A stretch of 64,000 nucleotides of DNA from Fluviicoccus keumensis (GTDB lineage: Bacteria > Pseudomonadota > Gammaproteobacteria > Pseudomonadales > Moraxellaceae). The position numbers and the translations under genes are program-made. How positions within the stretch are numbered: position 1 is the stretch's first letter; each line of letters starts with the position of its first letter. Under the pieces are notes generated by a model that did not search any database, was not told where the DNA came from, and saw only the letters and a program-made list of their open reading frames with translations. Shown one piece after another: positions 1 to 8,101 of the stretch. The stretch spans positions 551,774-615,773 of the forward strand of contig NZ_SHKX01000011.1 of assembly GCF_004217445.1 (NCBI RefSeq), written 5' to 3'.

Positions 1-87
1 GTGGTGTGACAAATGCAGCCGGGCAAAGCGCAGCATCGGGGCGCGCCACTGCCGCACCCAGCTGTCCAGTTCACGTCGAATATCCAC
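1..87 (-). CDS. ECF-type RNA polymerase sigma factor (partial, N-terminus only)
   Basis: Only the first 29 codons lie in the window; the gene runs off the left edge. It starts with GTG at 87-85, preceded by a GGGAGAG ribosome site, 30 bases after the doxX stop. The visible peptide has the helical pattern of ECF sigma region 2.1 (VRQWRAPMLRFARLHLS). ECF sigma factors are frequent in operons of DUF692 (MNIO) enzymes, DUF2063 partners and DoxX, for example the gold-induced gig operon of Caulobacter, where the sigma factor controls the cluster. That this one controls the operon at 118-1942 is inference. With so little sequence the identification rests largely on context. Confidence 0.5.
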   Translation of the reverse strand, partial: MDIRRELDSWVRQWRAPMLRFARLHLSHH

Positions 88-117
88 AAACTCTCCCGAT
101 TCTCCCGGCGCGGCGCG

Positions 118-612
118 TTATCCCGGCGCACGTCCCCGCTTGGCCAGCCAGGCGTCCGCCGACCACGCGCCCATGCCCTTGGCCAGCAGCGCGAACAGCA
201 TCAATGCGATCATCAGCGGCACCTTGAACCCCTGACCGTCGTCCGTTTCGATCTGGTTCCAGCCCACCCAGCCCAGATCGAAGTGCACACTGTACACCGC
301 CACCCAGGTCACGAACAGCAAGCCCAGTGCCGCCAGTCGGCCGAACAGTCCGGCCAGCAGCAGCAGGCCCAACCCGGTTTCCAATACGCCCGCTGTTATC
401 CAGTTCAGGTCGGCGGACAACCAGCTGACCGGCATCGGGAAGCTCAGCTCGCGGAACCAGTCCGGGGCGCTCAGGCCGCCGGACAGCTTGATCCAGCCCG
501 CCTGGATGAATTCCTGCGCCAGCCACAGGCGCAGCAGCAGCAGGCCCAGCGGGGCGGTTGTTTGGTCCATCCGTTCATCCAGCCTGTTCTTCAAGGAAAG
601 CCAGGAATTCAT
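118..612 (-). CDS. DoxX family membrane protein
   Basis: A 164-residue protein with about four hydrophobic segments (near residues 20-37, 68-90, 93-112 and 128-148) and DoxX-type sequence (LLLRLWLAQEFIQAGWIKL). DoxX proteins are inner-membrane proteins, and in bufferin-type operons one commonly follows the DUF692/DUF2063 pair; its function there is unsettled. The ATG at 612 has a GGAG nine bases upstream and overlaps the end of the upstream short bufC-like gene by 38 bases. A second ATG at 570 would remove the overlap but has a poorer ribosome site. It is the fourth gene of a tight operon with the precursor, MNIO and DUF2063 genes. Confidence 0.88.
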   Translation of the reverse strand: MNSWLSLKNRLDERMDQTTAPLGLLLLRLWLAQEFIQAGWIKLSGGLSAPDWFRELSFPMPVSWLSADLNWITAGVLETGLGLLLLAGLFGRLAALGLLFVTWVAVYSVHFDLGWVGWNQIETDDGQGFKVPLMIALMLFALLAKGMGAWSADAWLAKRGRAPG

Positions 613-844
613 CGGTCAAGTCTCCATAGTAGTGTGATTGCCAGCGCGACGAGCGCACAAAGGCTTCAATCAGTTCGCGCCAGTCCGGCTCATCCAGCGT
701 GCTGCGCAAGGCCGGATACGCCGCCTCCAGCATTTGCGAGGCGCCCAGATAGACCAGATGCCGGTACAGCCGCATGCCCGGCTCGGCATAGCCGTCGGGG
801 ACGGTATTGGTGAGGCCCCTTACGTAGTCATGGAACGCAGGCAT
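575..844 (-). CDS. Short DUF2063/BufC-like MNIO partner protein (N-terminal domain only)
   Basis: DUF2063 proteins (BufC/HvfC) bind the RiPP precursor and present it to the DUF692 enzyme; they are usually about 240-260 residues. This one is only 89 residues. It aligns throughout with the N-terminal domain of the second copy at 35429-36160: GMRLYRHLVYL with RMRIYRELLFN, AAYPALRS with SAFPVLRS, and DEFLAFL with REFLNYL. The reading frame then stops and doxX begins inside its last codons, so the C-terminal domain is absent rather than frameshifted within visible DNA. The ATG at 844 has GGGAG five bases upstream and overlaps the end of the DUF692 gene by 25 bases, which indicates translational coupling. 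A longer upstream start at 892 is possible but lies deep inside bufB. Confidence 0.8.
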   Translation of the reverse strand: MPAFHDYVRGLTNTVPDGYAEPGMRLYRHLVYLGASQMLEAAYPALRSTLDEPDWRELIEAFVRSSRWQSHYYGDLTDEFLAFLEEQAG

Positions 845-1599
845 GTCAGCTCCCGGTTGAGGGTCTCGGCGTCGGGCAGGTCGTTGTCCCATTCCAGCAG
901 GATCGGCAGGCCGCGGCGTTGGTGCAGGTCGAGTGCGGCGCGGCGGGTGTCGCTTTCCACCGGCTGGCTGTGCGTGTCCACATACAGGCCGAAACGGTCG
1001 TCAAACTCGTGTCCGGCCACGTGCAGGTAGGTCACCCGCGACAGGTCGATCCGTGTCAGGAACTCCGGCACATCCATCAGGCCGTGATTCTTGAAGTTGA
1101 CTGCAATGTTGTTGATATCCAGCAGGATGCCGCAGTCCGCGCGCTCGACCACGGCGCTGAGGAAATCCGGCTCCGGCATATCGCCGATATTGGTGTACCA
1201 GGTGCTGTTCTCGATGGCGATGCGCCGCCCCAGCACGTCCTGCACCGCGCGGATGCGGTCAGCGACGCGGGTCGCTTCGGCCTCCGTGAACGGAATGGGG
1301 AACAGGTCGTAAAGCTGGTGCGCGTCGCCGCTGGCGGCCAGATGGTCGGAGTAATGCTCCGCGCCCAGATCATCAATCAGTTCCCGCAATTCATACAGGA
1401 AGCCCGAGTTGAGGGGAGACGTTCCCCCCAGGTTCAGGGATACCCCGTGCAACTGCACCGGACGCCCGGATGCGATCAGGCGGTGCAGCGGCGCGCGGTC
1501 GCGGCGGGTCCAGTTTTCCGGCACCACCTCAAAGAAATCGGCGTCGATCCGCGACATGTCCCAATCCGACATCTCGCGGCGGTATCCCAGACCGGCCAT
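820..1599 (-). CDS. bufB: DUF692 multinuclear non-heme iron enzyme (MNIO), BufB/HvfB-like
   Basis: MNIO enzymes are TIM-barrel, multi-iron oxygenases that oxidise cysteines of RiPP precursors; in bufferins and HvfA the products are copper-binding heterocycles. The 259 residues carry the family's metal-site motifs in order: SDHLA, a Tyr-Asp-Leu-rich segment, IENSTWY, LLDINNIAVNFKNHG, HVAGHE, VDTHSQPV and LLEWDNDLP. A TIM barrel of this length is complete for the family. The ATG at 1599 has AAGGAG seven bases upstream and follows the precursor stop by 10 bases. Its substrate is almost certainly the SCSKK-repeat protein encoded directly upstream. The second MNIO in the window, at 34594-35436, shares these motifs but diverges between them, consistent with a different core motif. 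Confidence 0.93.
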   Translation of the reverse strand: MAGLGYRREMSDWDMSRIDADFFEVVPENWTRRDRAPLHRLIASGRPVQLHGVSLNLGGTSPLNSGFLYELRELIDDLGAEHYSDHLAASGDAHQLYDLFPIPFTEAEATRVADRIRAVQDVLGRRIAIENSTWYTNIGDMPEPDFLSAVVERADCGILLDINNIAVNFKNHGLMDVPEFLTRIDLSRVTYLHVAGHEFDDRFGLYVDTHSQPVESDTRRAALDLHQRRGLPILLEWDNDLPDAETLNRELTCLRSMTT

Positions 1600-1609
1600 G
1601 GCGCGCTCC

Positions 1610-1942
1610 TTACTTCTTGCTGCAGGAGGCGTCTTTCTTGGAGCAGGAAGCGTCCTTCGCGGGCATTTCCATCTTTGCAGCGGCGTTGTCCATCGCGGGC
1701 ATGTCTTTCTTGGAACAGGAGGCCTCCTTTACCGAGACGCCGGCGACATCTTTCTTCGAGCACGAGGCTTCCTTGGCGCCCTTGGCTTCTTTCTTCGAGC
1801 AGGAGCCGTCATGCTTGACGGTTTTGTGGGCTCCCTTCTTGCTGCAGGAACCGGCCCCGCACTTGCGCTCGCCGCCTTCGGCGGCCAGGGCGGAGGAGGT
1901 GATGACGGTCAGGGCCAGAGCGGCGAGGGTACGAATGGACAT
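1610..1942 (-). CDS. Secreted Cys-rich RiPP precursor with SCSKK repeats (bufferin-like)
   Basis: A 110-residue protein with a Sec signal peptide (residues 1-20, cut after ALA) followed by a low-complexity Lys/Ala/Ser-rich chain. It holds seven cysteines: C28 in ERKCG, and C33, C48, C61, C76, C100 and C107, each in an SCSKK pentapeptide. Spacers contain Met, His and acidic residues. The layout (signal peptide, repeated Cys motif, then DUF692 and DUF2063 genes) matches periplasmic copper-binding RiPP precursors such as bufferins and HvfA, but those described use EGKC(G) or DUF2282 cores, not SCSKK. The ATG at 1942 has AAGGAG seven bases upstream; an in-frame upstream extension adds only unlikely residues. 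Modification and metal binding are inference. Confidence 0.82.
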   Translation of the reverse strand: MSIRTLAALALTVITSSALAAEGGERKCGAGSCSKKGAHKTVKHDGSCSKKEAKGAKEASCSKKDVAGVSVKEASCSKKDMPAMDNAAAKMEMPAKDASCSKKDASCSKK

Positions 1943-2076
1943 GGTGTAACTCCTTGGGTTTAATGATCGGCACAAGAGGTGCTCAACCAAGTAGTCGTCA
2001 CCGGCGGCCGATTCCTGACAAACTTTTTCAAAAATATTTTCAGCCGGGCGGGAAAGCCGCGTTAACCTTCGGTTCC

Positions 2077-2742
2077 ATGAATACGCATACCTTCACACCC
2101 TTGGGTCAGACCGCCTTGCAAATCACTTTTGGTGAGGCCATTGACCGCGCCGTCAACCACCGCGTCCACGCTGCCTGGCGCGCGCTGCGCGACGCCGATT
2201 TGCCGGGCGTGGTCAATCTGGTTCCGGCCTACGCCACGTTGACAGTACTGCTTGACCCGCTGGCGGTGCTGTTGGGTACGGCCTCGTTGCTGGCCATCCA
2301 GTCGCAATTGCCGTCCCTGCTGGCTGCGGCGGACGCGCACCGCTTCACCCCGCGACAGATCGAACTGCCCGTGCGTTATGACGGCCCCGATCTCGCCCGC
2401 GTCAGCACGCATACCGGCCTCAGCGAGGCGGAAGTGATCCGCCGTCACAGCGCCGGGGTCTATGACGTGTACTTTCTGGGATTCTCCCCGGGCTTTGCCT
2501 ATCTGGGCGGCCTCGACCCGCAACTGGCCACGCCGCGTCTGGATACCCCGCGCGTGCAGGTTGCGGCGGGCAGCGTCGCCATTGGCGCTTCCCAGACGGC
2601 GGTCTATCCGCAAGCCACCCCCGGCGGCTGGAACCTGATCGGCCATTGCGACGAAGTCCTGTTTGATCCCCTGTCGGCAGAGCCCTGCCGCCTGCAACCC
2701 GGCGATCAGGTCGTGTTCGTGCCGGTGGAGGCGTCATGCTGA
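2077..2742 (+). CDS. pxpB: 5-oxoprolinase subunit PxpB
   Basis: PxpB belongs to the KipI family and forms, with PxpC and PxpA, the ATP-dependent bacterial 5-oxoprolinase that recycles the toxic metabolite 5-oxoproline (pyroglutamate) to glutamate in the cytoplasm. The 221 residues include the family signatures GFSPGFAYLGG (about 135-145) and PGGWNLIG near the C-terminus. The ATG at 2077 gives the usual N-terminus (FTPLGQTALQITFG); the frame is open further upstream but that part is not family-like. It overlaps pxpC by 7 bases, and the three genes form a compact operon divergent from the bufferin-like operon. Confidence 0.94.
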   Translation: MNTHTFTPLGQTALQITFGEAIDRAVNHRVHAAWRALRDADLPGVVNLVPAYATLTVLLDPLAVLLGTASLLAIQSQLPSLLAAADAHRFTPRQIELPVRYDGPDLARVSTHTGLSEAEVIRRHSAGVYDVYFLGFSPGFAYLGGLDPQLATPRLDTPRVQVAAGSVAIGASQTAVYPQATPGGWNLIGHCDEVLFDPLSAEPCRLQPGDQVVFVPVEASC

Positions 2743-3683
2743 TCCTGGAACAACCGGCGCTGTACAGCAGCATCCAGGATCAGGGACGTTTCGGCCAGGC
2801 GCATCTGGGCATCTCGCCCGGCGGCGCGAATGACAGTCTGGCCGCATGGCTGGCCAACCGTATTGTCGGTAATGCGGAAAACGCCGCCGTGCTGGAGTTG
2901 ATCGAGCCGCCCGCATGCCTGCTGATGGTGGATGGTGCGCATGCCGTTTTCAGCGGCGCGGATGCGAATATCCGCTGCAACGGCCGACCGGTGCCGCTGT
3001 ACGCCCGTTGCTGGATTCCCGCCGGCGCGCATATCGAGATCGACCGGCCCAAGGCGGGCAGTACGGTTTATATGGCCGTGGAAGGCGGTTTGGAAACGCC
3101 GGTGATCCTGGGTTCCCGCAGCACCGACATCCGGTTGGGCATGTCTCCGTTGACCCGGGATGCCTTCCTGCCGGTCGCCATTCGCACACAAGCGCCGCGT
3201 TCCGGCCACCTGATCGTCCCGCCGGCTTATATCAACGGCTTCCGGCTGTGCCAGCTGTACAGTTCCGAGCTGGATGTCATACCCGGCCCGCATTTTGACT
3301 GGCTGGACGCCGATACCCAGCGCCGCTTGGGCGATCGCGGCTTTACGGTCAGCAGCCAGAGCAGCCGCATGGGCATCCGCTTGCAGGGCGAACCGCTGGC
3401 TGCTCCCGAGCGACAGTGCCTTAGCGCCGGGGTCTGTCGCGGTGCGGTGCAGTTGCCGCCGCAAGGCCTGCCGATCCTGCTGGCGGCCGAGCACCAGACC
3501 ACCGGCGGCTATCCGCTGGTGTTGCAGGTTTGCGCGCATCACCTCAGCCGCATGGCGCAGTTGCGGGCCGGGGAACGCATCCGCTTCCGCATTTTGAACG
3601 AAGCTGACGTCGCCGATCGTCTGGCGCAATGGCAGGCTGTATTCCAGCGCACCTTGAAACGGATTTCCCATGAAGAGCATTGA
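2736..3683 (+). CDS. pxpC: 5-oxoprolinase subunit PxpC
   Basis: This 315-residue protein is of the KipA / biotin-dependent carboxyltransferase-like family (CT_A_B domain over almost the whole length). Typical segments are GQAHLGISPGGANDSLA near the N-terminus, SRSTDIRLG in the middle and an SSRMGIRLQG segment. With PxpB it makes the catalytic part that activates 5-oxoproline with ATP. The ATG overlaps the pxpB stop and its own end overlaps pxpA by 14 bases, so all three are probably translationally coupled. Confidence 0.94.
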   Translation: MLILEQPALYSSIQDQGRFGQAHLGISPGGANDSLAAWLANRIVGNAENAAVLELIEPPACLLMVDGAHAVFSGADANIRCNGRPVPLYARCWIPAGAHIEIDRPKAGSTVYMAVEGGLETPVILGSRSTDIRLGMSPLTRDAFLPVAIRTQAPRSGHLIVPPAYINGFRLCQLYSSELDVIPGPHFDWLDADTQRRLGDRGFTVSSQSSRMGIRLQGEPLAAPERQCLSAGVCRGAVQLPPQGLPILLAAEHQTTGGYPLVLQVCAHHLSRMAQLRAGERIRFRILNEADVADRLAQWQAVFQRTLKRISHEEH

Positions 3684-4428
3684 TCTGAACGCTGACGTCG
3701 GCGAGTTGCCGGAAGACGTCAATGTCGATGCCGAACTGATGTCGTGGATCACCTCGTGCAACATCGCCTGCGGCGCGCATGCCGGTTCCGAAGCACAGAT
3801 GCGGCGCACCGTGCGGCTGGCGAAACAGCATTGCGTACAGATAGGCGCGCATCCGGGCTATGCCGATCGTGAAAACATGGGACGGGTGGCGCAGCAGCTG
3901 GAGGATTCCGCGCTCCGGCAACTGATTCTCGATCAGGTTGGTCTGTTAGGGAGAATCTGCGTGGAGGAGGGAGCGGTGCTGGTGCATGTCAAAACGCATG
4001 GCGCGCTGTATAACCAGTCCGCCCGTGATCCGCACATGGCGCGGGTAATCAGCGCCGCGATCCGGGAGATTTCGCCGGAGCTGGTAGTGGTGGGGCTGGC
4101 GGGCAGTGAACATGTCCGGGCTGCGCGGGAGCATGGCCTGCGAGTGGTGGAGGAAGTCTTTGCCGACCGGCGTTATGAAGCGGATGGCAGCCTGACGCCG
4201 CGCACGCATCCGCAGGCCTTGATCACGGATGAACAGGAGGCGCTGCAACAGGTGTTGGGCTTGGCAAAGGAGGGCAGGGTAAGGGCGCGGCAAGGGGGCT
4301 GGATTGATGTGAAGGCTGACACGGTTTGCCTGCATGGCGACGGGCCGCATGCGGTGGCGTTTTCCCGCTTGCTGAGCGCATCGCTGGCAGGGCAGGGAGT
4401 CAGCATCAGGCCATTCTTAAAAATGTAA
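3670..4428 (+). CDS. pxpA: 5-oxoprolinase subunit PxpA (LamB/YcsF family)
   Basis: A 252-residue LamB/YcsF-family protein, the third component of 5-oxoprolinase. Family motifs visible are DLNADVGELPED at the N-terminus, NIACGAHAG, IGAHPGY, VKTHGALYN and EVFADRRY. The usual DLNcDlGE signature has Ala in place of Cys. It starts inside pxpC and ends in a strong hairpin that begins at its own stop codon. Function is well supported by motif and by the conserved pxpBCA order. Confidence 0.95.
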   Translation: MKSIDLNADVGELPEDVNVDAELMSWITSCNIACGAHAGSEAQMRRTVRLAKQHCVQIGAHPGYADRENMGRVAQQLEDSALRQLILDQVGLLGRICVEEGAVLVHVKTHGALYNQSARDPHMARVISAAIREISPELVVVGLAGSEHVRAAREHGLRVVEEVFADRRYEADGSLTPRTHPQALITDEQEALQQVLGLAKEGRVRARQGGWIDVKADTVCLHGDGPHAVAFSRLLSASLAGQGVSIRPFLKM

Positions 4429-4453
4429 GGGCGCACTGCGTGCGCCCTTGTTC
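4427..4453 (+). terminator. Hairpin terminator after pxpA (possibly bidirectional)
   Basis: A perfect 9-bp stem, AAGGGCGCA (4427-4435) with TGCGCCCTT (4441-4449) and loop CTGCG. It overlaps the pxpA stop codon and lies between convergent pxpA and ychF. The run of T after it is short (TTGTT). The stem resembles the one at 34001-34025. Confidence 0.6.
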
Positions 4454-4503
4454 GCCAGACAGTCCTTTCATTTCAGCGAAGGACAGGTCCGGCTTCAACC
4501 GGT

Positions 4504-5595
4504 TCAGACATTAAACCGGAAATGCACCACATCCCCGTCCTTCATCACATAGGCCTTGCCTTCCAGACGCCATTTTCCGGCATCCTTCGCGCCTTGCTCG
4601 CCCTTGTAGTTGATGAAGTCGTCGTAGGAAATCACTTCCGCGCGGATAAAGCCCTTCTCGAAGTCGGTGTGAATCACGCCCGCCGCTTGCGGCGCGGTGT
4701 CACCCACCTTGATGGTCCAGGCGCGTACTTCCTTCACCCCGGCGGTGAAATAGGTTTGCAGGCCCAGCAGTTCATAACCGGCGCGGATCACGCGGTTCAG
4801 GCCTGGTTCTTCCATGCCCAGCGTTTCCAGGAACTCGGCCTTGTCGGCGTCGTCCAGTTCGGCAATCTCGGCTTCGATCTTGTTGCAGATCGGCACCACT
4901 ACCGCCTTCTCGGCATTGGCGTAGGCGACCACGGCGTCCAGGAAGGCGTTGTTTTCAAAGCCGTCTTCCGCCACGTTGGCGATGTACATCACCGGCTTGG
5001 TGGTGATCAGGCACAGCGGCTTCAGCGTCAGCAGTTCTTCCGGGCTCAGGTCCAGCGTGCGGGCGCGCTTGCCTTCGGACAGCGTCGGCAGGATCTTCTC
5101 GATCACGGCCTTCAACGCCTGGGCTTCCTTGTCGCCGCCCTTGGCCTGCTTCTCCACGCGCTTCAGCGCCTTTTCGGCGGTGTCCAAGTCGGCCAGCGCC
5201 AGTTCCATGTTGATGATTTCAATGTCATCGACCGGATGAATGCGGTTGGCGACGTGAATGACGTTTTCATCTTCAAAGCAGCGCACCACGTGGGCGATGG
5301 CATCGGTTTCACGGATATTGGCCAGGAACTGGTTGCCCAGGCCTTCGCCCTTGGACGCGCCCGCCACCAGACCGGCGATGTCCACGAACTCCATGCTGGT
5401 CGGCACCACACGTTCCGGCTTCACGATTTCAGCCAGCGCATCCAGACGCGAATCGGGCATCGGCACAATGCCGGTGTTCGGTTCGATGGTACAGAACGGG
5501 AAGTTTTCGGCGGCGATGCCTGCTTTGGTCAAGGCATTAAATAGGGTAGATTTGCCAACATTCGGCAGGCCCACAATGCCACAATTGAACCCCAT
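4504..5595 (-). CDS. ychF: Redox-regulated ATPase YchF (Obg-like)
   Basis: YchF is a conserved ribosome-associated P-loop NTPase of the Obg family that prefers ATP. The 363 residues have the P-loop GLPNVGKSTLF near residues 8-18, the G2/G3 region ending DIAGLVAGASKGEGLGN, a helical coiled insertion, and a C-terminal TGS domain (from about TYFTAGVKEVRAWT to the end). The ATG at 5595 gives the family N-terminus MGFNCGIVGLP; 15 extra upstream codons are not conserved. It is convergent with pxpA and divergent from the GST gene. Confidence 0.97.
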   Translation of the reverse strand: MGFNCGIVGLPNVGKSTLFNALTKAGIAAENFPFCTIEPNTGIVPMPDSRLDALAEIVKPERVVPTSMEFVDIAGLVAGASKGEGLGNQFLANIRETDAIAHVVRCFEDENVIHVANRIHPVDDIEIINMELALADLDTAEKALKRVEKQAKGGDKEAQALKAVIEKILPTLSEGKRARTLDLSPEELLTLKPLCLITTKPVMYIANVAEDGFENNAFLDAVVAYANAEKAVVVPICNKIEAEIAELDDADKAEFLETLGMEEPGLNRVIRAGYELLGLQTYFTAGVKEVRAWTIKVGDTAPQAAGVIHTDFEKGFIRAEVISYDDFINYKGEQGAKDAGKWRLEGKAYVMKDGDVVHFRFNV

Positions 5596-5673
5596 GTCTG
5601 TTTCCTCGTCTGTCTGTTCGCAATGGCGCGCATCGTACACGAAAACGACCCGTTTTGCTCAGGTGAAGGCCCC

Positions 5674-6426
5674 ATGAACCGTATTCTCTACCAGTTCCCG
5701 CTCTCCCATTATTGCGAGAAGGCCCGCTGGATGCTCGACTTCAAACATCTTGCATACGATGTCCGTAACCTGTTTCCCGGCGCCCACCGCCTGCTGAGCT
5801 GGTGGCGCGCCCACGGCACCACCGTGCCGCTGCTGAAGGATGGCCGGGAATGGATCGGAGACTCCACGGAAATGGCCTTCTGGTTGGATGCGCGCTACCC
5901 GCAGCATCCCTTGCTGCCCAACGATCCGCTGAAGCGTGGCAAGGTGGCGATGCTGGAAGAGATGGCGGACGAGGGCGGCGTGCACTTGCGGCGCTGGTTA
6001 TATGGCGAAATCCTCGACCAGGACGCCGTCATGAACGTGATGCTGGACAGCTATGCTTGGGCGGTCCCGGTCAAGGAATACCTGTGGCCGTTCCTGCAAC
6101 AGGGCATTCGCCGCCTGTACCGCGTTACCCCGGAAAAGACGCCCAAGGCCCTGGAAAACATGCTGGCGGTGATGACCCGGCTGGAGCAGACGCTGGTCGA
6201 CAACGGCGGCCGCTATCTGGTCGGAGAGCAGCTGACGCTGGCTGATATCGCCGCCGCCTCGCTGTACGCCCCTTTGCTGGCCATTCCCGGCACGCCCTGG
6301 GAAAGCTTTACCATCCGTTCGCCCGTTTTCCAGCAGGTCTATGAAGATACCCTGCGTCGTCCCTTCGGCCGCTGGATCCTCCGGTTGTACGCCGAAGAGC
6401 GGAATTCACGCAACAACTGGAAATAA
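5674..6426 (+). CDS. Glutathione S-transferase family protein
   Basis: A 250-residue cytosolic GST-like protein. The N-terminal thioredoxin-fold half (about 1-80) begins LYQFPLSHYCEKARWML, with a Ser/Cys pair at the usual glutathione-activating region and an ST-type glutathione contact (GDSTEMAFWL). The C-terminal half is the all-helical domain, including LVGEQLTLADIAAAS. The ATG at 5674 has AGGTGAAGG upstream; an earlier in-frame start would sit within the ychF leader. Substrate unknown. It is expressed alone, 113 bases before the monooxygenase gene. Confidence 0.87.
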   Translation: MNRILYQFPLSHYCEKARWMLDFKHLAYDVRNLFPGAHRLLSWWRAHGTTVPLLKDGREWIGDSTEMAFWLDARYPQHPLLPNDPLKRGKVAMLEEMADEGGVHLRRWLYGEILDQDAVMNVMLDSYAWAVPVKEYLWPFLQQGIRRLYRVTPEKTPKALENMLAVMTRLEQTLVDNGGRYLVGEQLTLADIAAASLYAPLLAIPGTPWESFTIRSPVFQQVYEDTLRRPFGRWILRLYAEERNSRNNWK

Positions 6427-6539
6427 TCCGGCGCGGGGCGGTTGGCCGTACTTCCCTGAAAAACATTTTTCCGGCACATTGCTGGTACGCCCGTGCCACG
6501 CTAAAACACGACCAGACCATAATAATTACGGAGTCCGCC

Positions 6540-8030
6540 ATGCTTGAACAGAAATACATCCGTCACCCGCAGGCTGATGCCCTCATCGGCATCATGGGGG
6601 CGGGCTTTGCCGGCATCTGCATGGGCATCCGGTTGAAACAGGCGGGCATTCACGATTTCGTCATCGTGGAAAAGGCGGGTGATGTCGGCGGCACCTGGCG
6701 CGACAACACGTATCCCGGCGCCGCCTGTGATGTGCCTTCCCATCTGTATTGCTATTCCTTCGAACCGAACCCGGACTGGAGCCGCAGTTATGCGCCGCAG
6801 GAGGAAATCCAGGACTACATCCGCCGCTGCGTCGACAAGTACGATCTGCGGCCGCATATCCGCTTCAACACCGAAATCGTCTCCGCCCGCTACAACGAAA
6901 AGATGGCCTTGTGGGAAGTCCGTGACGCCACAGGCATGATGGCACGGGTGCACATCGTCATTTCCGCCAAGGGCGCGCTGCAAATCCCTTCGTTGCCGGC
7001 CATTCCCGGCATTGACTCGTTCAAGGGTGATGCCTTCCACTCCGCGCAGTGGCGCCACGATGTCGACTTGACCGGCAAGGAAGTGGCGGTGATCGGCACC
7101 GGTGCCAGCGCCATCCAGATTGTTCCGGCCATTGCCGGGCAGGTCAAAAAGCTGAACCTGTTCCAGCGTACGCCGCCCTGGGTGATGCCGAAGATGGATC
7201 GCGATTACCTGGGCATCGAGAAGTTCCTGTTCAAGCGCTTCCCGCGCCTCAATCGTCTGCACCGCAACAGCCTGTACTGGATGTTTGAAAGCCGCGCCTT
7301 GGGCTTCGTCGTGGACCCGCGCCTGATGAAACTGGGCGAAGCCGTGGCGCGCAACTTCATCCGCCGAACCATCGACGATCCGGAATTGCAGCGCAAGGTG
7401 ACCCCGACTTATACGATGGGCTGCAAGCGCGTACTGATGTCGAATGAGTATTATCCGGCGCTGAACCGGTCCAATGTCGAACTGGTCAATACCGGCATTC
7501 AGGAAATCCGTGAGCACGCCATCGTTACCACGGATGGCGTCGAGCATCCGGTAGACGCGATCATCTACTCCACCGGTTTCCACGTCACTGATTCGCTGCT
7601 GGGGCTCAGTATTACCGGCAAGGATGGCCTGAACCTGGCCGACGCCTGGCAAAAGGGCATGGAGGCTTACTACGGCATCACCATCAACAAGTTTCCCAAC
7701 CTGTTCATGCTGCTGGGGCCGAACACCGGTCTCGGCCATAACTCGATCATCTTCATGATCGAGGCGCAGGTGAATTACGTGATGCAGGCGATCACCCGCA
7801 TGCTGAAGAAAGGGTACCAGCAGGTGGAAGTGCGCCGCGCCATCCAGAAGGCCTTTGTCGAGGAAATGCAGCGCCGCTCCAAGAACACGGTCTGGAAGGC
7901 GGGCTGCGCCAGTTGGTATCTGGATGAGAACGGCAAGAATACGACGCTGTGGCCGGGCTTTACCGTGCAGTACTGGCTGGAAACGAGGAAGTTTGATGAA
8001 CGGGATTACCGTCTGGTGAAAACCGCCTGA
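6540..8030 (+). CDS. Flavin-containing monooxygenase, type I Baeyer-Villiger-like
   Basis: A 496-residue FAD/NADPH monooxygenase. The FAD Rossmann motif is GAGFAG near residue 20, followed by VEKAGDVGGTWRDNTYPGAACD. The Baeyer-Villiger fingerprint FxGxxxHxxxW occurs exactly as FKGDAFHSAQW near residue 160, and a second Rossmann motif VIGTGASAIQ follows near 182. Members oxidise ketones, or sometimes heteroatoms, using O2 and NADPH. The C-terminal part (LGPNTGLGHNSIIFMIEAQ) is typical. The start has GGAG eight bases upstream. The substrate cannot be read from sequence; there are no catabolic neighbours. Confidence 0.9.
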   Translation: MLEQKYIRHPQADALIGIMGAGFAGICMGIRLKQAGIHDFVIVEKAGDVGGTWRDNTYPGAACDVPSHLYCYSFEPNPDWSRSYAPQEEIQDYIRRCVDKYDLRPHIRFNTEIVSARYNEKMALWEVRDATGMMARVHIVISAKGALQIPSLPAIPGIDSFKGDAFHSAQWRHDVDLTGKEVAVIGTGASAIQIVPAIAGQVKKLNLFQRTPPWVMPKMDRDYLGIEKFLFKRFPRLNRLHRNSLYWMFESRALGFVVDPRLMKLGEAVARNFIRRTIDDPELQRKVTPTYTMGCKRVLMSNEYYPALNRSNVELVNTGIQEIREHAIVTTDGVEHPVDAIIYSTGFHVTDSLLGLSITGKDGLNLADAWQKGMEAYYGITINKFPNLFMLLGPNTGLGHNSIIFMIEAQVNYVMQAITRMLKKGYQQVEVRRAIQKAFVEEMQRRSKNTVWKAGCASWYLDENGKNTTLWPGFTVQYWLETRKFDERDYRLVKTA

Positions 8031-8095
8031 CCCGGTGGGTCAGGCTTCAGTCCGACATTCCCCACCCGATTGAACTCAGTTCCCGGGCGGGGTTT
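8026..8095 (+). terminator. Two consecutive hairpins after the monooxygenase gene
   Basis: The first is CCTGACCC (8026-8033), loop GGT, GGGTCAGG (8037-8044), overlapping the stop codon. The second is CCCC-A-CCCG (8060-8068) with CGGG-C-GGGG (8084-8092), one mismatch, followed by TTT. They lie between convergent genes. Confidence 0.45.
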
Positions 8096-8101
8096 GGCGC
8101 G

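Noticed and set aside
1943..2076. ECF-type promoter (GGAAT ... CGACTA) for the SCSKK operon
   Set aside because: The two elements are only 13 bases apart, shorter than usual for ECF promoters, and no similar pair stands before the EGKCG operon.
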